The notes: generated by a model from the sequence alone, not told the origin. Shown: positions 7,348 through 17,658, counted from the first letter of the stretch. The stretch is 64,000 bases of DNA from Sulfolobales archaeon (GCA_025058345.1 JANXEN010000002.1:159679-223678); one strand, 5' to 3'. Numbers and translations are program-made.

Positions 7348-9261
7348 ATGGAGCTTAATGAGGTATCTTTGATACTTGGTGGGGCTCAAGGCTCGGGATT
7401 AGAGGCTTCGATGTTAATCCTTTCGAGGGCTTTAGCCTATGGTGGTTATGGAGTTATTGCTGATAGGGAATATTATTCCAACATTACAGGTAGGCATAGC
7501 TACATACATATGAATGTTTCAGCAACCAATATTCCCAGGTCTCTTAGGTATCCTGTTAACTTACTTGCTGCAATGGATTCTGAGTCAATATTCACTCACT
7601 TTAACGATGTCGCGAATGGTGGAGTAATCATTTATGATAGAGGTGTTGATGGTAAAAGGATTTCTGACGTTCCCAGCATGGAGGATGCGCTGAAGTTAAG
7701 GGTTTTAAAACATCTTCAAGACCTCAATATAGAAAGTGACGTTGCATCTATTCTAACCTACTTAGAGAAGGAGAGGAGGATAACGCGTGTCGGAGTAGAC
7801 TTTACAAGGTGGTTGAGGATGTTGGCCAGTAAGTTCGAACTGCAGCCAAGGGTTCTCTCTAGGTACGTCAGCGGCATCATAGTTGTAACTACTGCCTTAA
7901 TATTGGGCCTAGACCTAGAGTACGTTAAGTATGGTTTTGAAGCTCAATTCGGTAATAGGAAAGAGATAGTTAAGGAGAACCTATATCTAATGGACCTCAT
8001 TAAGGAGGATCTAAACCAGTATGGGGGGCTTCTTCAAATTAAGAAACCAACGATAAACTCAGATAAAGTTATGTTAGCTACCGGCAATGATTTTGTGGCC
8101 ATTGGTAAGATAGTTGCTGGTGTTAGATATCAGAGCTACTATCCAATAACCCCAGCTGCTGATGAGAGCTTCCTCCTAGAAAAATTCGAAGTTATAGAAT
8201 ATGATGGGGATGTTATAGGGCCGATAATAGTTATGCAGACGGAGGACGAAATAGCTGCCATAACTTCTGCTATGGGGGCATCTTTAACAGGTTCTAGGAG
8301 TTCTACAGCTACGAGTGGCCCTGGCTTTGACTTGATGGTAGAGGGTCTTAGCTGGGCAGGTATGAACGAGGTTCCAATAGTTATAACTTATTATCAGCGT
8401 GGGGGACCTAGCACCGGTCAACCAACTAGGGGCAGTCAAAGCGATTTGTTTAACGCAGCTTTCTCAGCTCATGGTGAGTTCGCTAGAGTAGTCCTATCTT
8501 CTGGGGATCACTTAGAGGCGTTTTACGATACCGTAAATGCGTTCAATATTGCTGAGAGGTATCAGGTTCCAGTCATTCACCTGCTGGATAAGTTCCTAGC
8601 TAATTCGTTAGCAACAGTTCCTGTACCTGACCTTAGTAAGGTAACTATCGATCGGGGGTTCACAAGTAATGGTGGTAAAGACTATAAGAGGTTTGACCTC
8701 AATCACAAGATCTCACCTAGGGCATTCTTAGGAACTTTAAATACAGTGATGTGGTACTCCGGTGATGAACATGATGAATATGGACATATAGTTGAGGACC
8801 CTGAAAACAGGATTTCAATGTATTCGAAGAGGATTGAGAAGTTACAGATTATTGAGTCTGAAGTTCCTGAAGAAATTAAGTTGAGGTTATATGGTGAAGG
8901 CTCCCCCGACTACTTAATAGTTGGTTGGGGATCCGTAAAAGGGGTTGCTCTAGATGCGTTAGATGAGTTGAGGAAGGCTGGTTACAGAGGCATGTACTTA
9001 GATATGAAGATGTTATATCCATTCCCTAAGAAGGAATTCCTTAAAGTCATCTCCGGGGTGGACCCTAGTAGGGTAATAGCTGTTGAGCACAGCTATAACG
9101 TCAGTATCTCTGATTTGATATCCATGTCCACAAATGTCAAGATAGTTAAGAAGGTTGCTAAGTTTACTGGAAGGCCTATGGTGCTTAATGAGTTTGTTGA
9201 AGCTATCATCAAGTTACTCACATCTAAGGAAGAATACAAGGTGTTGAGATATGGTGCCTGA
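7348..9261 (+). CDS. 2-oxoacid:ferredoxin oxidoreductase, fused gamma-alpha subunit
   Basis: With the beta subunit, oxidises 2-oxoacids plus CoA to acyl-CoA and CO2 and reduces ferredoxin. It acts in the cytoplasm in peptide, sugar or pyruvate metabolism. The N-terminal part (about 1-190) is the gamma domain and the rest is the alpha domain. The alpha domain carries YPITP at 265-269, a signature of the crenarchaeal two-subunit enzymes with broad 2-oxoacid specificity. ATG 7348 gives 637 residues and follows GAGGT by eight bases; TTG 7333 is the alternative. Its last codons overlap the beta-subunit start. Substrate preference cannot be read from the sequence. Confidence 0.93.
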   Translation: MELNEVSLILGGAQGSGLEASMLILSRALAYGGYGVIADREYYSNITGRHSYIHMNVSATNIPRSLRYPVNLLAAMDSESIFTHFNDVANGGVIIYDRGVDGKRISDVPSMEDALKLRVLKHLQDLNIESDVASILTYLEKERRITRVGVDFTRWLRMLASKFELQPRVLSRYVSGIIVVTTALILGLDLEYVKYGFEAQFGNRKEIVKENLYLMDLIKEDLNQYGGLLQIKKPTINSDKVMLATGNDFVAIGKIVAGVRYQSYYPITPAADESFLLEKFEVIEYDGDVIGPIIVMQTEDEIAAITSAMGASLTGSRSSTATSGPGFDLMVEGLSWAGMNEVPIVITYYQRGGPSTGQPTRGSQSDLFNAAFSAHGEFARVVLSSGDHLEAFYDTVNAFNIAERYQVPVIHLLDKFLANSLATVPVPDLSKVTIDRGFTSNGGKDYKRFDLNHKISPRAFLGTLNTVMWYSGDEHDEYGHIVEDPENRISMYSKRIEKLQIIESEVPEEIKLRLYGEGSPDYLIVGWGSVKGVALDALDELRKAGYRGMYLDMKMLYPFPKKEFLKVISGVDPSRVIAVEHSYNVSISDLISMSTNVKIVKKVAKFTGRPMVLNEFVEAIIKLLTSKEEYKVLRYGA

Positions 9262-10204
9262 GGTTAATTCCTATAAGACAGACCTATGGGTTGATTGGTG
9301 CCCGGGCTGCGGTAACTTCGGAATATTGACCGCAGTTACTAAGGCGCTTGAAGAACTTAAGCTGGAGCCCTCAAGGACAGTAATAGTATCGGGTATAGGA
9401 TGTTCGGGTAAGATAGCTCACTTCGTCAACGTAAACGGTGTACATACCCTTCACGGAAGGGCTATACCCTTCGCCATGGGAATAAAGTTAGCGAATCCGG
9501 ACCTTACAGTGATCGTGCATGGAGGTGATGGTGATTTACTAAGTATTGGTGGAGCTCACTTCGTGGCATTAGGTAGGCGAAACTTAGATGTGGTGGTTGT
9601 GATGCATGACAACGGTGTCTACGGACTTACTAAGGGTCAGGCGTCACCAACGCTTCAGCTCGGTGTTAAAACTAAGTCTCTTGCGAAAACGAATATCCAA
9701 CAACCGGTAAACCCCATCCTGCTGGCCTTAGCTTCCGGCTACACATTCGTTGCGAGGGGATATGCCTTAGACGTTAACCATCTTAAGGAAATATTTAAGA
9801 AGGCTATTACGCATAGAGGTGCTGCGTTTGTCGATGTGCTTCAGCCATGTGTGACTTTCAACGATGTGTTAACCGCAGATTACTACAGGAAAAGAATACA
9901 TAAACTAGAGGATGAGGGTGGGTGGGACCCTCTGGTTAAGGATATAGATGATCGGCGTTCTAAGTTATTTAAAGCTATTGAGAAGGGGTTGGAGTGGGAC
10001 AGTAAGATCTACACCGGCATCTTCTACCTAGATAACTCAGTTATGGCTTTCGAAGAGAGGCTTTCTGAAAGGTTATCTAGGTACCCGCTGAGGAATCCCT
10101 CGAACTCAAAGATAGTTGCCGATAATTCAAGGCCTATCATAGGGAGCGATAATTTTGAGAAAATATTTAAGGATTTCGTAGTGTACGTGAGGAAGGGAGG
10201 TTAA
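9251..10204 (+). CDS. 2-oxoacid:ferredoxin oxidoreductase, beta subunit
   Basis: Thiamine-diphosphate-binding subunit of the oxidoreductase. WCPGCGNFG (about 16-24) holds the first two iron-sulfur cysteines. GGDGD from residue 90 and [11 protein letters not shown] from about 121 form the ThDP/Mg binding motif and the adjacent loop. A further Cys at about 198 (QPCVTFND) is the usual distal cluster ligand. The 317 residues match the crenarchaeal beta subunit. The ATG overlaps the end of the alpha gene, so the pair is translationally coupled. Confidence 0.94.
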   Translation: MVPEVNSYKTDLWVDWCPGCGNFGILTAVTKALEELKLEPSRTVIVSGIGCSGKIAHFVNVNGVHTLHGRAIPFAMGIKLANPDLTVIVHGGDGDLLSIGGAHFVALGRRNLDVVVVMHDNGVYGLTKGQASPTLQLGVKTKSLAKTNIQQPVNPILLALASGYTFVARGYALDVNHLKEIFKKAITHRGAAFVDVLQPCVTFNDVLTADYYRKRIHKLEDEGGWDPLVKDIDDRRSKLFKAIEKGLEWDSKIYTGIFYLDNSVMAFEERLSERLSRYPLRNPSNSKIVADNSRPIIGSDNFEKIFKDFVVYVRKGG

Positions 10205-10212
10205 GGTTATTG

Positions 10213-10860
10213 ATGAAGGTGCTTTGTGCGGAGATCTTCAATGATTTAGAGGGTTTTTCATATGGTTTTTCAGTAAGGCGTGGTAGGTTTCCTGAGGAGG
10301 AAAATATAGAAATTCACATCGGTTATGGCGATTTGTCGAGGAGGCTGATGATTATTAAAGTTTTTAGTGGGCGGCTACCTCACTATAGGAAGTGGGTAGA
10401 GGTATTTTCAATTAATTCTGCAGTAATGTTGGGGGAGAAATCATTTACGTTCTTAAACAGCGTATATGAGGATAGGTTGATAAGATGTATTTCTGAGTTT
10501 CTAGGTCCTGGGGAAAAAGTTTTTATAGAGTATACTTATGACGAAGATACTAGGAGGGCTGTGGAGGTCGGTATACCTCCACACCTAACGAGGCTTGGAT
10601 ATAAACTCTTTCAGCATGGATTTACATGGTTTAAGGATTGGTACTTTCCTGAGGGGTTCATGGAGGGTGGACCTAAACTCCAGGCAGAGAAACCGATTAG
10701 CGATGATGTAAGGACTAAGCATATAAGGGATTTATGTCTTCAATCGTTTAGTAGCGTTAATTTACTTGAGTCGTTGGGACGGAGTAGCAGTCTCTATAAA
10801 TTGATGCAGGGAGTTATTAAGACTTATCAGGAGTTTACAGGTAGGTATTGCCGCGATTAA
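10213..10860 (+). CDS. DUF1122-like protein of unknown function
   Basis: A 215-residue soluble protein. The C-terminal half contains IPPHLTRLGYKLFQHGFTWF and KDWYFPEGFMEGGPKLQAEK (about 116-157), which I recall as the conserved core of the DUF1122 family found in archaea and some thermophilic bacteria. The overall shape resembles an acyltransferase fold, but no function is established from what I can see. It starts nine bases after the oxidoreductase beta gene, using ATG 10213 after a GAGGTT site, and may be cotranscribed with it. Confidence 0.75.
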   Translation: MKVLCAEIFNDLEGFSYGFSVRRGRFPEEENIEIHIGYGDLSRRLMIIKVFSGRLPHYRKWVEVFSINSAVMLGEKSFTFLNSVYEDRLIRCISEFLGPGEKVFIEYTYDEDTRRAVEVGIPPHLTRLGYKLFQHGFTWFKDWYFPEGFMEGGPKLQAEKPISDDVRTKHIRDLCLQSFSSVNLLESLGRSSSLYKLMQGVIKTYQEFTGRYCRD

Positions 10861-10950
10861 CACCCATTAATTAACTCATCCCTAAGTCGTTATATTTCAT
10901 AAGAATGCATGAACCTCATATGCTTTTTAAAAGATCTTGGGGGATATACG

Positions 10951-11403
10951 GTGAGGTTGTGGTCCATAAATCCCAATTACTTAGATAGGGTGGGGCTTCT
11001 AGCTCTTTGGAGGGAAGGGCTTCTAGCTCAGAAGGTTCTTATGGGCTGCACTAGAGGGTATAGGAATCATCCTCAGCTAGTTAGGTTTAAAGGAGTTAGC
11101 GATCCATTATTAGCTATAGGTTCGTATCTCTATCACGTCTACCTCGAAGCTTCGAGTAGAGGGTATGGATTCTCGCTAAGTAAGATAAAGGTCTTCGACC
11201 ATTCTTTAAGGTCCTACATACCTGTAACTAGAGGTCAACTACACTACGAATTTAAACTCCTTCTAAAAAAGCTAAAGCTTAGAGACGTAAATCGTTTTAA
11301 TGCGTTGAAGCGGGTTCAGGTTATTGAACCTCATCCAATATTCTACGTGGTTGAAGGTGATGTAGAGGTTTGGGAGAAAGTTAAGGCTTTAGATTTAGGT
11401 TAA
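10951..11403 (+). CDS. Pyrimidine dimer DNA glycosylase-like protein
   Basis: The N-terminus MRLWSINPNYLDRVGLLALW and the following REGLLAQKVLMGCTRGYRNH with HPQLVRF are the hallmark of the Pyr_excise family, distant relatives of T4 endonuclease V that are proposed to cut DNA at UV-induced pyrimidine dimers. The GTG at 10951 was chosen because it yields this conserved N-terminus (150 residues) and lies eight bases after GGGGG; ATG 10909 would add fourteen unrelated residues. T4 endonuclease V uses an N-terminal Thr as nucleophile, and here residue 2 is Arg, so the activity is only inferred from family membership. Confidence 0.8.
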   Translation: MRLWSINPNYLDRVGLLALWREGLLAQKVLMGCTRGYRNHPQLVRFKGVSDPLLAIGSYLYHVYLEASSRGYGFSLSKIKVFDHSLRSYIPVTRGQLHYEFKLLLKKLKLRDVNRFNALKRVQVIEPHPIFYVVEGDVEVWEKVKALDLG

Positions 11404-11476
11404 GGGATAATGCAGTATTGTATTTAACAATACCTTATAGCTAGGCTCATAAATTAATCAAACTTCCGAACTAAAG

Positions 11477-11488
11477 AATTATAAATCT
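11477..11488 (+). promoter_or_regulatory. TATA box of the D-2-hydroxyacid dehydrogenase gene
   Basis: AATTATAAATCT lies about 30-40 bases upstream of the ATG at 11519. The expected transcript start near 11505-11512 would leave a short leader that includes GGTG at 11506-11509. Confidence 0.6.
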
Positions 11489-11518
11489 AGGTTTAGATGG
11501 TTCTTGGTGAGTAGATGT

Positions 11519-12508
11519 ATGAGTAAATGGGTTGTCTCTATAGTTACTATGAAGGATGCACCTATTCTTCAGGAGGCTGTTGAGAAGCTTAAGGAGGTGG
11601 GGGAGGTTAGGTACGTTTGGTCTAAGGGTTGGTTTGCTGATGAGGATGTTTTGAAGGGTGTTGCTGGTTCGGACGCCATTTTAGTTAGGAGGGGACGTGT
11701 CGATAAGTCCGTCATGGATGTATGCCCTAACTTAAAGATAGTTTCAATATACGGTGTTGGTATTGATAGGGTTGATGTTGAGGAGGCGACACGTAGGGGG
11801 GTCTTAGTAACTAATGGTAGAGGTAGTAATAGCACAGCAGTGGCTGAATTAACTATAGGTCTGACGATAATGGCTTTGAGGAATCTATATCAACTCGTTG
11901 ATAAAATGCGGGTAGGTAGTTGGGAGGAAGCTAATAAGTACGCTACAGGTTATGAAGTCTGCGGCAAGACAGTAGGTTTAGTTGGAATAGGTAATATCGG
12001 CTCACGAGTTGCTAAAATACTTAAGGCGATGGAGGCTAGGGTAATAGCCTACGACCCCTACGTATCTGCTGAGAAGGCTAAGGAATGGGGAGTTGAACTA
12101 GTAGACCTAGACACATTAGTCAAGGAGTCAGATATAATATCCATACATGCAATGCTGACTAAGGAAACCCAACACCTAATTAACGAAGACAAGTTAAGGA
12201 AGATGAAGAAAAGCGCGATAATAGTAAACACAGCCAGAGGCGGTATAATAGACACCGAAGCATTAGTTAAAGCCCTTAAAGAAGGGTGGATAGCAGGCGC
12301 AGCATTAGACGTTACAGACCCAGAGCCAATACCTCCAAACCACCCACTCCTCAAGCTACCGAACGTAATAATAACACCGCACGTTGGTGGGGGAACAGTT
12401 GAAAGCGCGAATAGGATGTCATTTATGGCTGTTGAGGAAATAATACGTGCGTATAGAGGACTACCTCCAATGAACCCCGTAAACCCAGAAGTACTTAAAA
12501 ATAAATAA
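11519..12508 (+). CDS. D-2-hydroxyacid dehydrogenase (phosphoglycerate dehydrogenase-like)
   Basis: NAD(P)-dependent oxidation or reduction of a D-2-hydroxyacid, most likely 3-phosphoglycerate or glyoxylate/hydroxypyruvate. The 329-residue protein has the Rossmann motif VGLVGIGNIGSRVA (about 153-166) and the catalytic Arg in NTARGGIID. Glu follows in TDPEPIP and His in TPHVGGG. There is no C-terminal ACT domain, so it is the short form. ATG 11519 follows GGTG at 11506-11509. It has its own TATA box and appears monocistronic. Family assignment is firm, exact substrate is not. Confidence 0.9.
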   Translation: MSKWVVSIVTMKDAPILQEAVEKLKEVGEVRYVWSKGWFADEDVLKGVAGSDAILVRRGRVDKSVMDVCPNLKIVSIYGVGIDRVDVEEATRRGVLVTNGRGSNSTAVAELTIGLTIMALRNLYQLVDKMRVGSWEEANKYATGYEVCGKTVGLVGIGNIGSRVAKILKAMEARVIAYDPYVSAEKAKEWGVELVDLDTLVKESDIISIHAMLTKETQHLINEDKLRKMKKSAIIVNTARGGIIDTEALVKALKEGWIAGAALDVTDPEPIPPNHPLLKLPNVIITPHVGGGTVESANRMSFMAVEEIIRAYRGLPPMNPVNPEVLKNK

Positions 12509-12652
12509 GATCTTAATTTAGAGGATTTTTAATTAATTACCTTAATTTAGAGAAATTCTTTACTTCAGATAGATAATTATACCCAGATTTTAGTGTTAAG
12601 GTATTTTTGATATGGATAGAAAAGCAAATAAATTGCATAGTCTTTCGCATTA

Positions 12653-12717
12653 TTGGAGTAATGTGTTTTCCCTGTGAAGGGATGCGTGGCATTCGGATGG
12701 GATTCACATTACTCTAA
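12653..12717 (+). ncRNA. Probable structured 5' leader or small RNA
   Basis: A 13-bp helix joins 12653-12665 (TTGGAGTAATGTG) with 12705-12717 (CACATTACTCTAA), with one G-U pair. Inside are two further hairpins: UCCCU-GUGA-AGGGA (12668-12681), capped by a GNRA tetraloop, and AUGC-GUG-GCAU (12682-12692). Together these form a compact three-way junction. It ends 18 bases before the ATG of the large surface-protein gene. An A/T-rich TATA-like stretch at about 12624-12635 would place the transcript start at the first helix. I recognise no known riboswitch class. It may be a regulatory leader or an independent RNA. Confidence 0.45.
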
Positions 12718-12735
12718 GTCCTTAAAGGTGGAAGG

Positions 12736-15564
12736 ATGCTTAGAACGTTCAGTAGAGTAGGACTTTACTTTCTACTAAGTCTTATAGTTATACCTTTTTC
12801 AGACGTCCTCAACCTAGGGAGTTACGTAGATGTATATGCTTATCCACATACAAGGTGGTCAACCATCTCTGAAGGCGTTAACGAATCTAGGTACGGGTAT
12901 ACCGTAATGGAGGTAGCATCTGCTGTCAAGTTCGTTCTCTACATGAATTCTTCAGGTGATGTAAACGAAGACTGGATTAAGATTGTAGTTTTCGGCGATT
13001 TAGTTAATGTTGAAGGTTCTGTCATATCTTATGATAGATATGTCGTTGGATACGTTAAAATAGGTTATGAGCGTGATGGGAGAGGAACCACCAAAGGCCT
13101 ACATGTGATATACTATATCTTACCTCGCATTACACACATAAGCTATGTTGAGTTAGTTCTCCACTCAGGTGGAGGTAATCCAAGACTTGATGTAGGGAGG
13201 TCTTGGGTAGAACCGCTAAACATAACATCCACGTACTGGATGTATGAGGATTTAGAAAATAGTCGAGGTACTTATTATTTAAACCTTACCTCCTACGATG
13301 CTGGTGAGCTACGTACTGCCTTGTTTTCGCAGGGAGGTCAGCAGAGTCAGTTGTCAGCATATTACGGCAGGGCATTTAAGCCAGAGATGGGTGGTACTGC
13401 CGACGTATACGTAGATGTTAGTTATATGGGGGGTTTCAACATAGCGCCTATGAGTTCCTACGGTACTGGTGAGTACACAGCTAAACTCGACGTAGGTGTT
13501 AAGCAATCTAACAGGCTAGACGACGTTTTAAAGTCTCCTGAATTTCAAACCGTTCTATATATGAAGGGGGGAGGTGGTTGGATTGAGATGCCTGTAGGAT
13601 TTGCTGCAGAAAGGGTTGAGGATTTAATGCTTGATCTAATAGTGGATTACGGGTTAGGGTTCATTAAATCGCCTTTAGGGAAGGCTGTCTTTAAATCTAT
13701 CCCTTATATAAACCAAATCGTTGAGTGGATAGAGCTGTTCTACAGTTTGACGTATGATGACCTTGTGAACAGTAGTATGAGAGTGGTTTTCCGAAACGTA
13801 AGCATAGACAGTAAGTCAGGAAACAACGTATATGTGTGGACGCGTTTCCTAGCTTATACTAAGTCTTACTTATTTTCAGCTAATTTAGTTAATTTCTGCG
13901 GTGACCCCCCATGGCAGAGTATCCTGGAGAAGTACTTCGGTGTAGATGTTTGGAGGCTTACTTACGGTGGTATATATGTGGGTGGCATCGTCCTTCACTA
14001 CTTTAACGTGCCTGAAGTTATTTCAGAACTGCCTGAGGGGGAGGTAAAATCAGCTACTGCTGATGTATTTGTGAGGTTCGACAAGCCTGTAGATAGAGGC
14101 TCTCTACCCCCCTTCGAGAACTCTATTAAGGTGTTAGTGGGCGGTGTTGAAAGACCATTCCTAGAATACTTTAGGTATGAACTCGACAGAAGTAATACAA
14201 CACTACGCATATACCCTAATTACCACCTCGATTACGGAAGGTCATACGTCATTGAGTTGACGCAAAGTATTAGAGGGGTTGACGGAACTAATCTAGTTAA
14301 ACCATATAGCATGTGGTTCTTCACTGAACGGAAGCAACAGATAGGTAATGTGACCTACTACGTATTACCTACCGCAGCTGCTGTAGAGTATAGAGGAAAG
14401 TTATTCAAGGCGCTTCACTACGACAACATCTCCGTAGGTGAGGTTGGGTTGAGGCATGCCGTTCTTCACCTAATGGAGAGCGGCTCGGATGTAAGGGTAG
14501 ATTATATAGGCGAAGCGGCATTCTATACAAATGATGTTAATATAGACTACTATGATGGAGGGTTTGGAAGGCTATACGTGGCTAACAATACTGTGTGGTT
14601 TATACCGTTTACAGCGCGGGATTTAGGACTTCCACCCCATAGTGCATCACTAGTATTCCGGTTAATCGACACCGCAACTATATTAAATCCTCAACCTGCA
14701 AGAATCGTTATATCTTGGTTGAAGGTCGGGAATTCTAGAGTGGAGAAGACTTTAAGAGATAGCGGAGTTTTTGAAGGAGCTCTTCTTGACCTAGAACCGG
14801 TTCCTGCAATGGATTACTCACTGATATCATCACTCAGTAAGGTTGGTGAGGGTGTGCTACTATCTGAGTCTGAATTAGGTATTAACGGCACACGCTTCCC
14901 CATATATCTAGTTACATCGCTAGATAGGCAGGTCCATGACCTAAGTAAGCTGTTGAGGAGTTACTCACCGTTGTACAGAGGCTTAGGCGGTATGCCGGTA
15001 GATGGTGACTTATTCATATTCACGATCGTCAACGCTACATATATGAGGGCTTGGAGATTAGCGCCTCTAGGTTACGTTAAACCCGTAGAACAGCCGAAGA
15101 TTAGCACCTACACAATTAAAGCTCCTGAACTACCTGCTGAAGTCACGTTAATTTCGAACAACACCATTAAAGGTGTGAATACCTCCAACATACGTCGAGA
15201 GGTTCAGGTAAGTGTTGAAGGGGTAGAGGGAAGTTACGGCTACCTAATAATCACAGTGCCTGAGCAAGCAGGCATAACAGTTAAGTCTGCCGTAGTTGAT
15301 GGAGTACCTGTAGAGATTGAGTGGTTAAATCAGACTATGTTTAAAGGTTATATAGGTGCAAAACTCACATATAGACTTGTACGGAAAGAGTCAACGATAT
15401 TCGTAACTTTCTCCACATTAAATACATCCGCAAGTCAGACCTACACCACACCGATTGGAGATAATACACAAACGCAGTTAACATTACCGATAACCGCAGC
15501 AGTAGTGATTGCGGTAATCATAGTGGCAGCTTTTATGTCTAAGGTAATCGTTAGGAGGTCATGA
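12736..15564 (+). CDS. Large secreted, C-terminally anchored surface protein
   Basis: I do not recognise the full-length family. The 942-residue protein has an N-terminal signal segment (about 8-30), a very long extracellular part with many N-x-S/T sites, and one C-terminal membrane helix (about 915-936) followed by a basic tail (KVIVRRS). A stretch at about 434-535 (VFVRFDKPVDRGSLPPFENS and the later YPNYHLDYGRSYVIELTQ) looks like a bacterial Ig-like (Big_5/SbsA type) domain. The ATG follows GGTGG by a few bases, after the structured leader. It may be part of the cell-surface layer or a receptor. A second anchored protein follows. Confidence 0.8.
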   Translation: MLRTFSRVGLYFLLSLIVIPFSDVLNLGSYVDVYAYPHTRWSTISEGVNESRYGYTVMEVASAVKFVLYMNSSGDVNEDWIKIVVFGDLVNVEGSVISYDRYVVGYVKIGYERDGRGTTKGLHVIYYILPRITHISYVELVLHSGGGNPRLDVGRSWVEPLNITSTYWMYEDLENSRGTYYLNLTSYDAGELRTALFSQGGQQSQLSAYYGRAFKPEMGGTADVYVDVSYMGGFNIAPMSSYGTGEYTAKLDVGVKQSNRLDDVLKSPEFQTVLYMKGGGGWIEMPVGFAAERVEDLMLDLIVDYGLGFIKSPLGKAVFKSIPYINQIVEWIELFYSLTYDDLVNSSMRVVFRNVSIDSKSGNNVYVWTRFLAYTKSYLFSANLVNFCGDPPWQSILEKYFGVDVWRLTYGGIYVGGIVLHYFNVPEVISELPEGEVKSATADVFVRFDKPVDRGSLPPFENSIKVLVGGVERPFLEYFRYELDRSNTTLRIYPNYHLDYGRSYVIELTQSIRGVDGTNLVKPYSMWFFTERKQQIGNVTYYVLPTAAAVEYRGKLFKALHYDNISVGEVGLRHAVLHLMESGSDVRVDYIGEAAFYTNDVNIDYYDGGFGRLYVANNTVWFIPFTARDLGLPPHSASLVFRLIDTATILNPQPARIVISWLKVGNSRVEKTLRDSGVFEGALLDLEPVPAMDYSLISSLSKVGEGVLLSESELGINGTRFPIYLVTSLDRQVHDLSKLLRSYSPLYRGLGGMPVDGDLFIFTIVNATYMRAWRLAPLGYVKPVEQPKISTYTIKAPELPAEVTLISNNTIKGVNTSNIRREVQVSVEGVEGSYGYLIITVPEQAGITVKSAVVDGVPVEIEWLNQTMFKGYIGAKLTYRLVRKESTIFVTFSTLNTSASQTYTTPIGDNTQTQLTLPITAAVVIAVIIVAAFMSKVIVRRS

Positions 15565-15693
15565 GTTATCCAAAGCACTATTGCTGATGCTGAGGTTAGG
15601 GACTGATTTCATATGTACGCATTATGTAAAATTAAGCTTATATATTAGTTACGAAAGTTACAGACTCGGTGGTTTGGTTTTAACATAACTAAA

Positions 15694-16548
15694 TTGGTTT
15701 TGGGTTTAATGGTCGTCTTAGGTTTGGTTGTGGGGGCGCTTTACTACGTTGTGAGGCCAACAGCCCCCTCCACGTCGACGACTCCAACACAAACTCCCTC
15801 ACCAACTCCTACACCACCATCAACAACTACGCCTTCCCTCAAAATAACTAACGTCACATTCGTGGAGTGGATTATTAACGAGCATAGGGAGGTATGTTGG
15901 AGGTTTAGAATTACTGGGGAAGTCGATCTAAGGGAGCGGGTTACGATTAACGGAGTTTACGGTAATTGGCTTGGTAGGATTCATGTTATACTGCCTAATG
16001 GAGAACTTGCTATGATCTTCGATCCGCCGAATTACGATACAGATGTGAGTCGATTTAAATATCTATCGGGGACTAAGACGTATGATGCATGCGTACTCGA
16101 CTTAGATGCTTGGTGGGGTAAATCTTACTTAAGCGGTACATACAGAATCTCGGTAATATTACACGGACCTTACGAAAATAGGTCAGTGCTTTTTGATAAG
16201 AACTTCACTTACTTAATGAAAGCGAATGTAACTATAGCTCCTACTGAATGGAGTACATGGAACCAGAGCCTATTATTAAGCATAGTAAATACTGGTGACG
16301 TACCGTTAGTCCTTCAGGGAGTTGGTATAGTGCAGTCTGGGACATCTACATCGCTAGGTACAGTTAAGATATCTGAGGTTGTAGTAATGTCTGGGAAGTT
16401 AAAGAACATAAACGCATCAATTCAAGTATTTGACTACACTAAGGAGAACTTCAGAGGTAAAAGTGTGCCAGTAGACTTCGTCTTAAGTTTTGCAGGAGCC
16501 GATCAACCCTACAAAGTAGCTATGAACGTAACCTTCCCAAAAACCTAA
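15694..16548 (+). CDS. Membrane-anchored surface protein with Pro/Thr linker
   Basis: Unknown function. The 284-residue product has an N-terminal membrane anchor (1-22), a Pro/Ser/Thr linker (about 23-48) and a beta-rich extracellular part with several N-x-S/T sites and two cysteines that could form a disulfide. The C-terminal portion (about 180-284) resembles an Ig-like or CARDB-type fold in pattern only. The start is uncertain: TTG at 15694 has no clear binding site, while GGTGG at 15668-15672 suggests translation may begin slightly upstream. It follows the large surface protein by 129 bases. Confidence 0.7.
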   Translation: MVLGLMVVLGLVVGALYYVVRPTAPSTSTTPTQTPSPTPTPPSTTTPSLKITNVTFVEWIINEHREVCWRFRITGEVDLRERVTINGVYGNWLGRIHVILPNGELAMIFDPPNYDTDVSRFKYLSGTKTYDACVLDLDAWWGKSYLSGTYRISVILHGPYENRSVLFDKNFTYLMKANVTIAPTEWSTWNQSLLLSIVNTGDVPLVLQGVGIVQSGTSTSLGTVKISEVVVMSGKLKNINASIQVFDYTKENFRGKSVPVDFVLSFAGADQPYKVAMNVTFPKT

Positions 16549-16725
16549 TCCTCCTCAAGTACATTACCCATTTTTTGGATTTATTTAACTCGTTGAGACG
16601 CTTATGTAGTTCATAAAGCCATAGATAAGTTAGTTAAAAACCCACCTACACATGTGTATGAAGTAGCTGATGATTACAGGCTTTAGCGTTTTAAGCAGTA
16701 AATTGATTTCGTATTATTTGAACAT

Positions 16726-17658
16726 TTATTTAAGTGCCATGCTGTATTTATATCCACTCAATTTTTCCTCACCAGGTTTTCTGAATATGTATAGCTTTTC
16801 ATGATATATTAGGAGGAAGTTTCTATTCCTCGATCTACTCCAAATCTCCCTAGTGGCCTTCATCTTATGCTGTACCTTAACTACCTCTTCCTTAAGGATA
16901 AAGCCTTCTTTAAGGAAGGCATTCATGACGTGGTGGGTTATTGGAACGTAGTGTTTACGGATCCTAGTATCCCCAACCAATATACCTAAGTACTTACCAG
17001 GTTTTAACACTCTATAGAGTTCTTTAGCAACCTCACTTATGAGTTCTAAGTAAGATTCTAAAGTGTTAGCGCATGATAGGTCTCCCTCTAAACACTTACT
17101 GCTATATTCGATGACCTTCCAATAAGGCGGGTGTGTAGCTATTAGATCTACTGAGGAGTCCTCAATTAGGCTGAGCTTTCTGGCATCTCCGTGAAATACT
17201 TTACTCCAACTACTGAGTACTCCACCTATATCTTCCGGCATATCCTCGAAATTCCTTACACTCTCTTCAAGCCAGTGAAGCCTATGATACGTCAGTATAG
17301 ATGCATCATAGTTTATGTCTACTGCTATGCAGTGCCTACCAAGGAGCCTAGCCTCAATACATGTTGTTCCAGAACCTGACATAGGGTCTAATACAACATC
17401 ACCTGGGGCAGTATACATCCCTATTAGAGCCCTTGGTATCTGAGGGGCCCAATTACCTCTGTAGTCACCTTTATGTGTAGCCCAATTACCTCTGGTGGGG
17501 AAACTCCATACAGTAGTCGTTAAATCGGTGAGCTCGCTCTCCTCTGGCACTATACGCCTAACCTTTATGGGATCTAGCGGTATTTCCTGCCCTTCAATGA
17601 TTACCTTACTCCGTCTCGAAATGTACTCTAAATATTCATCCTTCTTCAATTCCCTCAA
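16726..17658 (-). CDS. Orphan DNA (N4/N6) methyltransferase
   Basis: SAM-dependent methylation of exocyclic amino groups in DNA. The 310-residue protein has the SAM-binding motif DPMSGSGTTC at 91-100 and the catalytic motif HPPYW at 176-180. Before them is FPTRGNWATHKGDYRGNWAP (53-72), a segment found in a subgroup of N6_N4 methylases. Pro-Pro-Tyr preceded by His is an unusual form of the D/S/N-PPY motif. No restriction endonuclease or specificity subunit lies nearby. The TTG start is six bases after GGTG. It probably has a regulatory or protective role; the target site is unknown. Confidence 0.85.
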   Translation of the reverse strand: MRELKKDEYLEYISRRSKVIIEGQEIPLDPIKVRRIVPEESELTDLTTTVWSFPTRGNWATHKGDYRGNWAPQIPRALIGMYTAPGDVVLDPMSGSGTTCIEARLLGRHCIAVDINYDASILTYHRLHWLEESVRNFEDMPEDIGGVLSSWSKVFHGDARKLSLIEDSSVDLIATHPPYWKVIEYSSKCLEGDLSCANTLESYLELISEVAKELYRVLKPGKYLGILVGDTRIRKHYVPITHHVMNAFLKEGFILKEEVVKVQHKMKATREIWSRSRNRNFLLIYHEKLYIFRKPGEEKLSGYKYSMALK

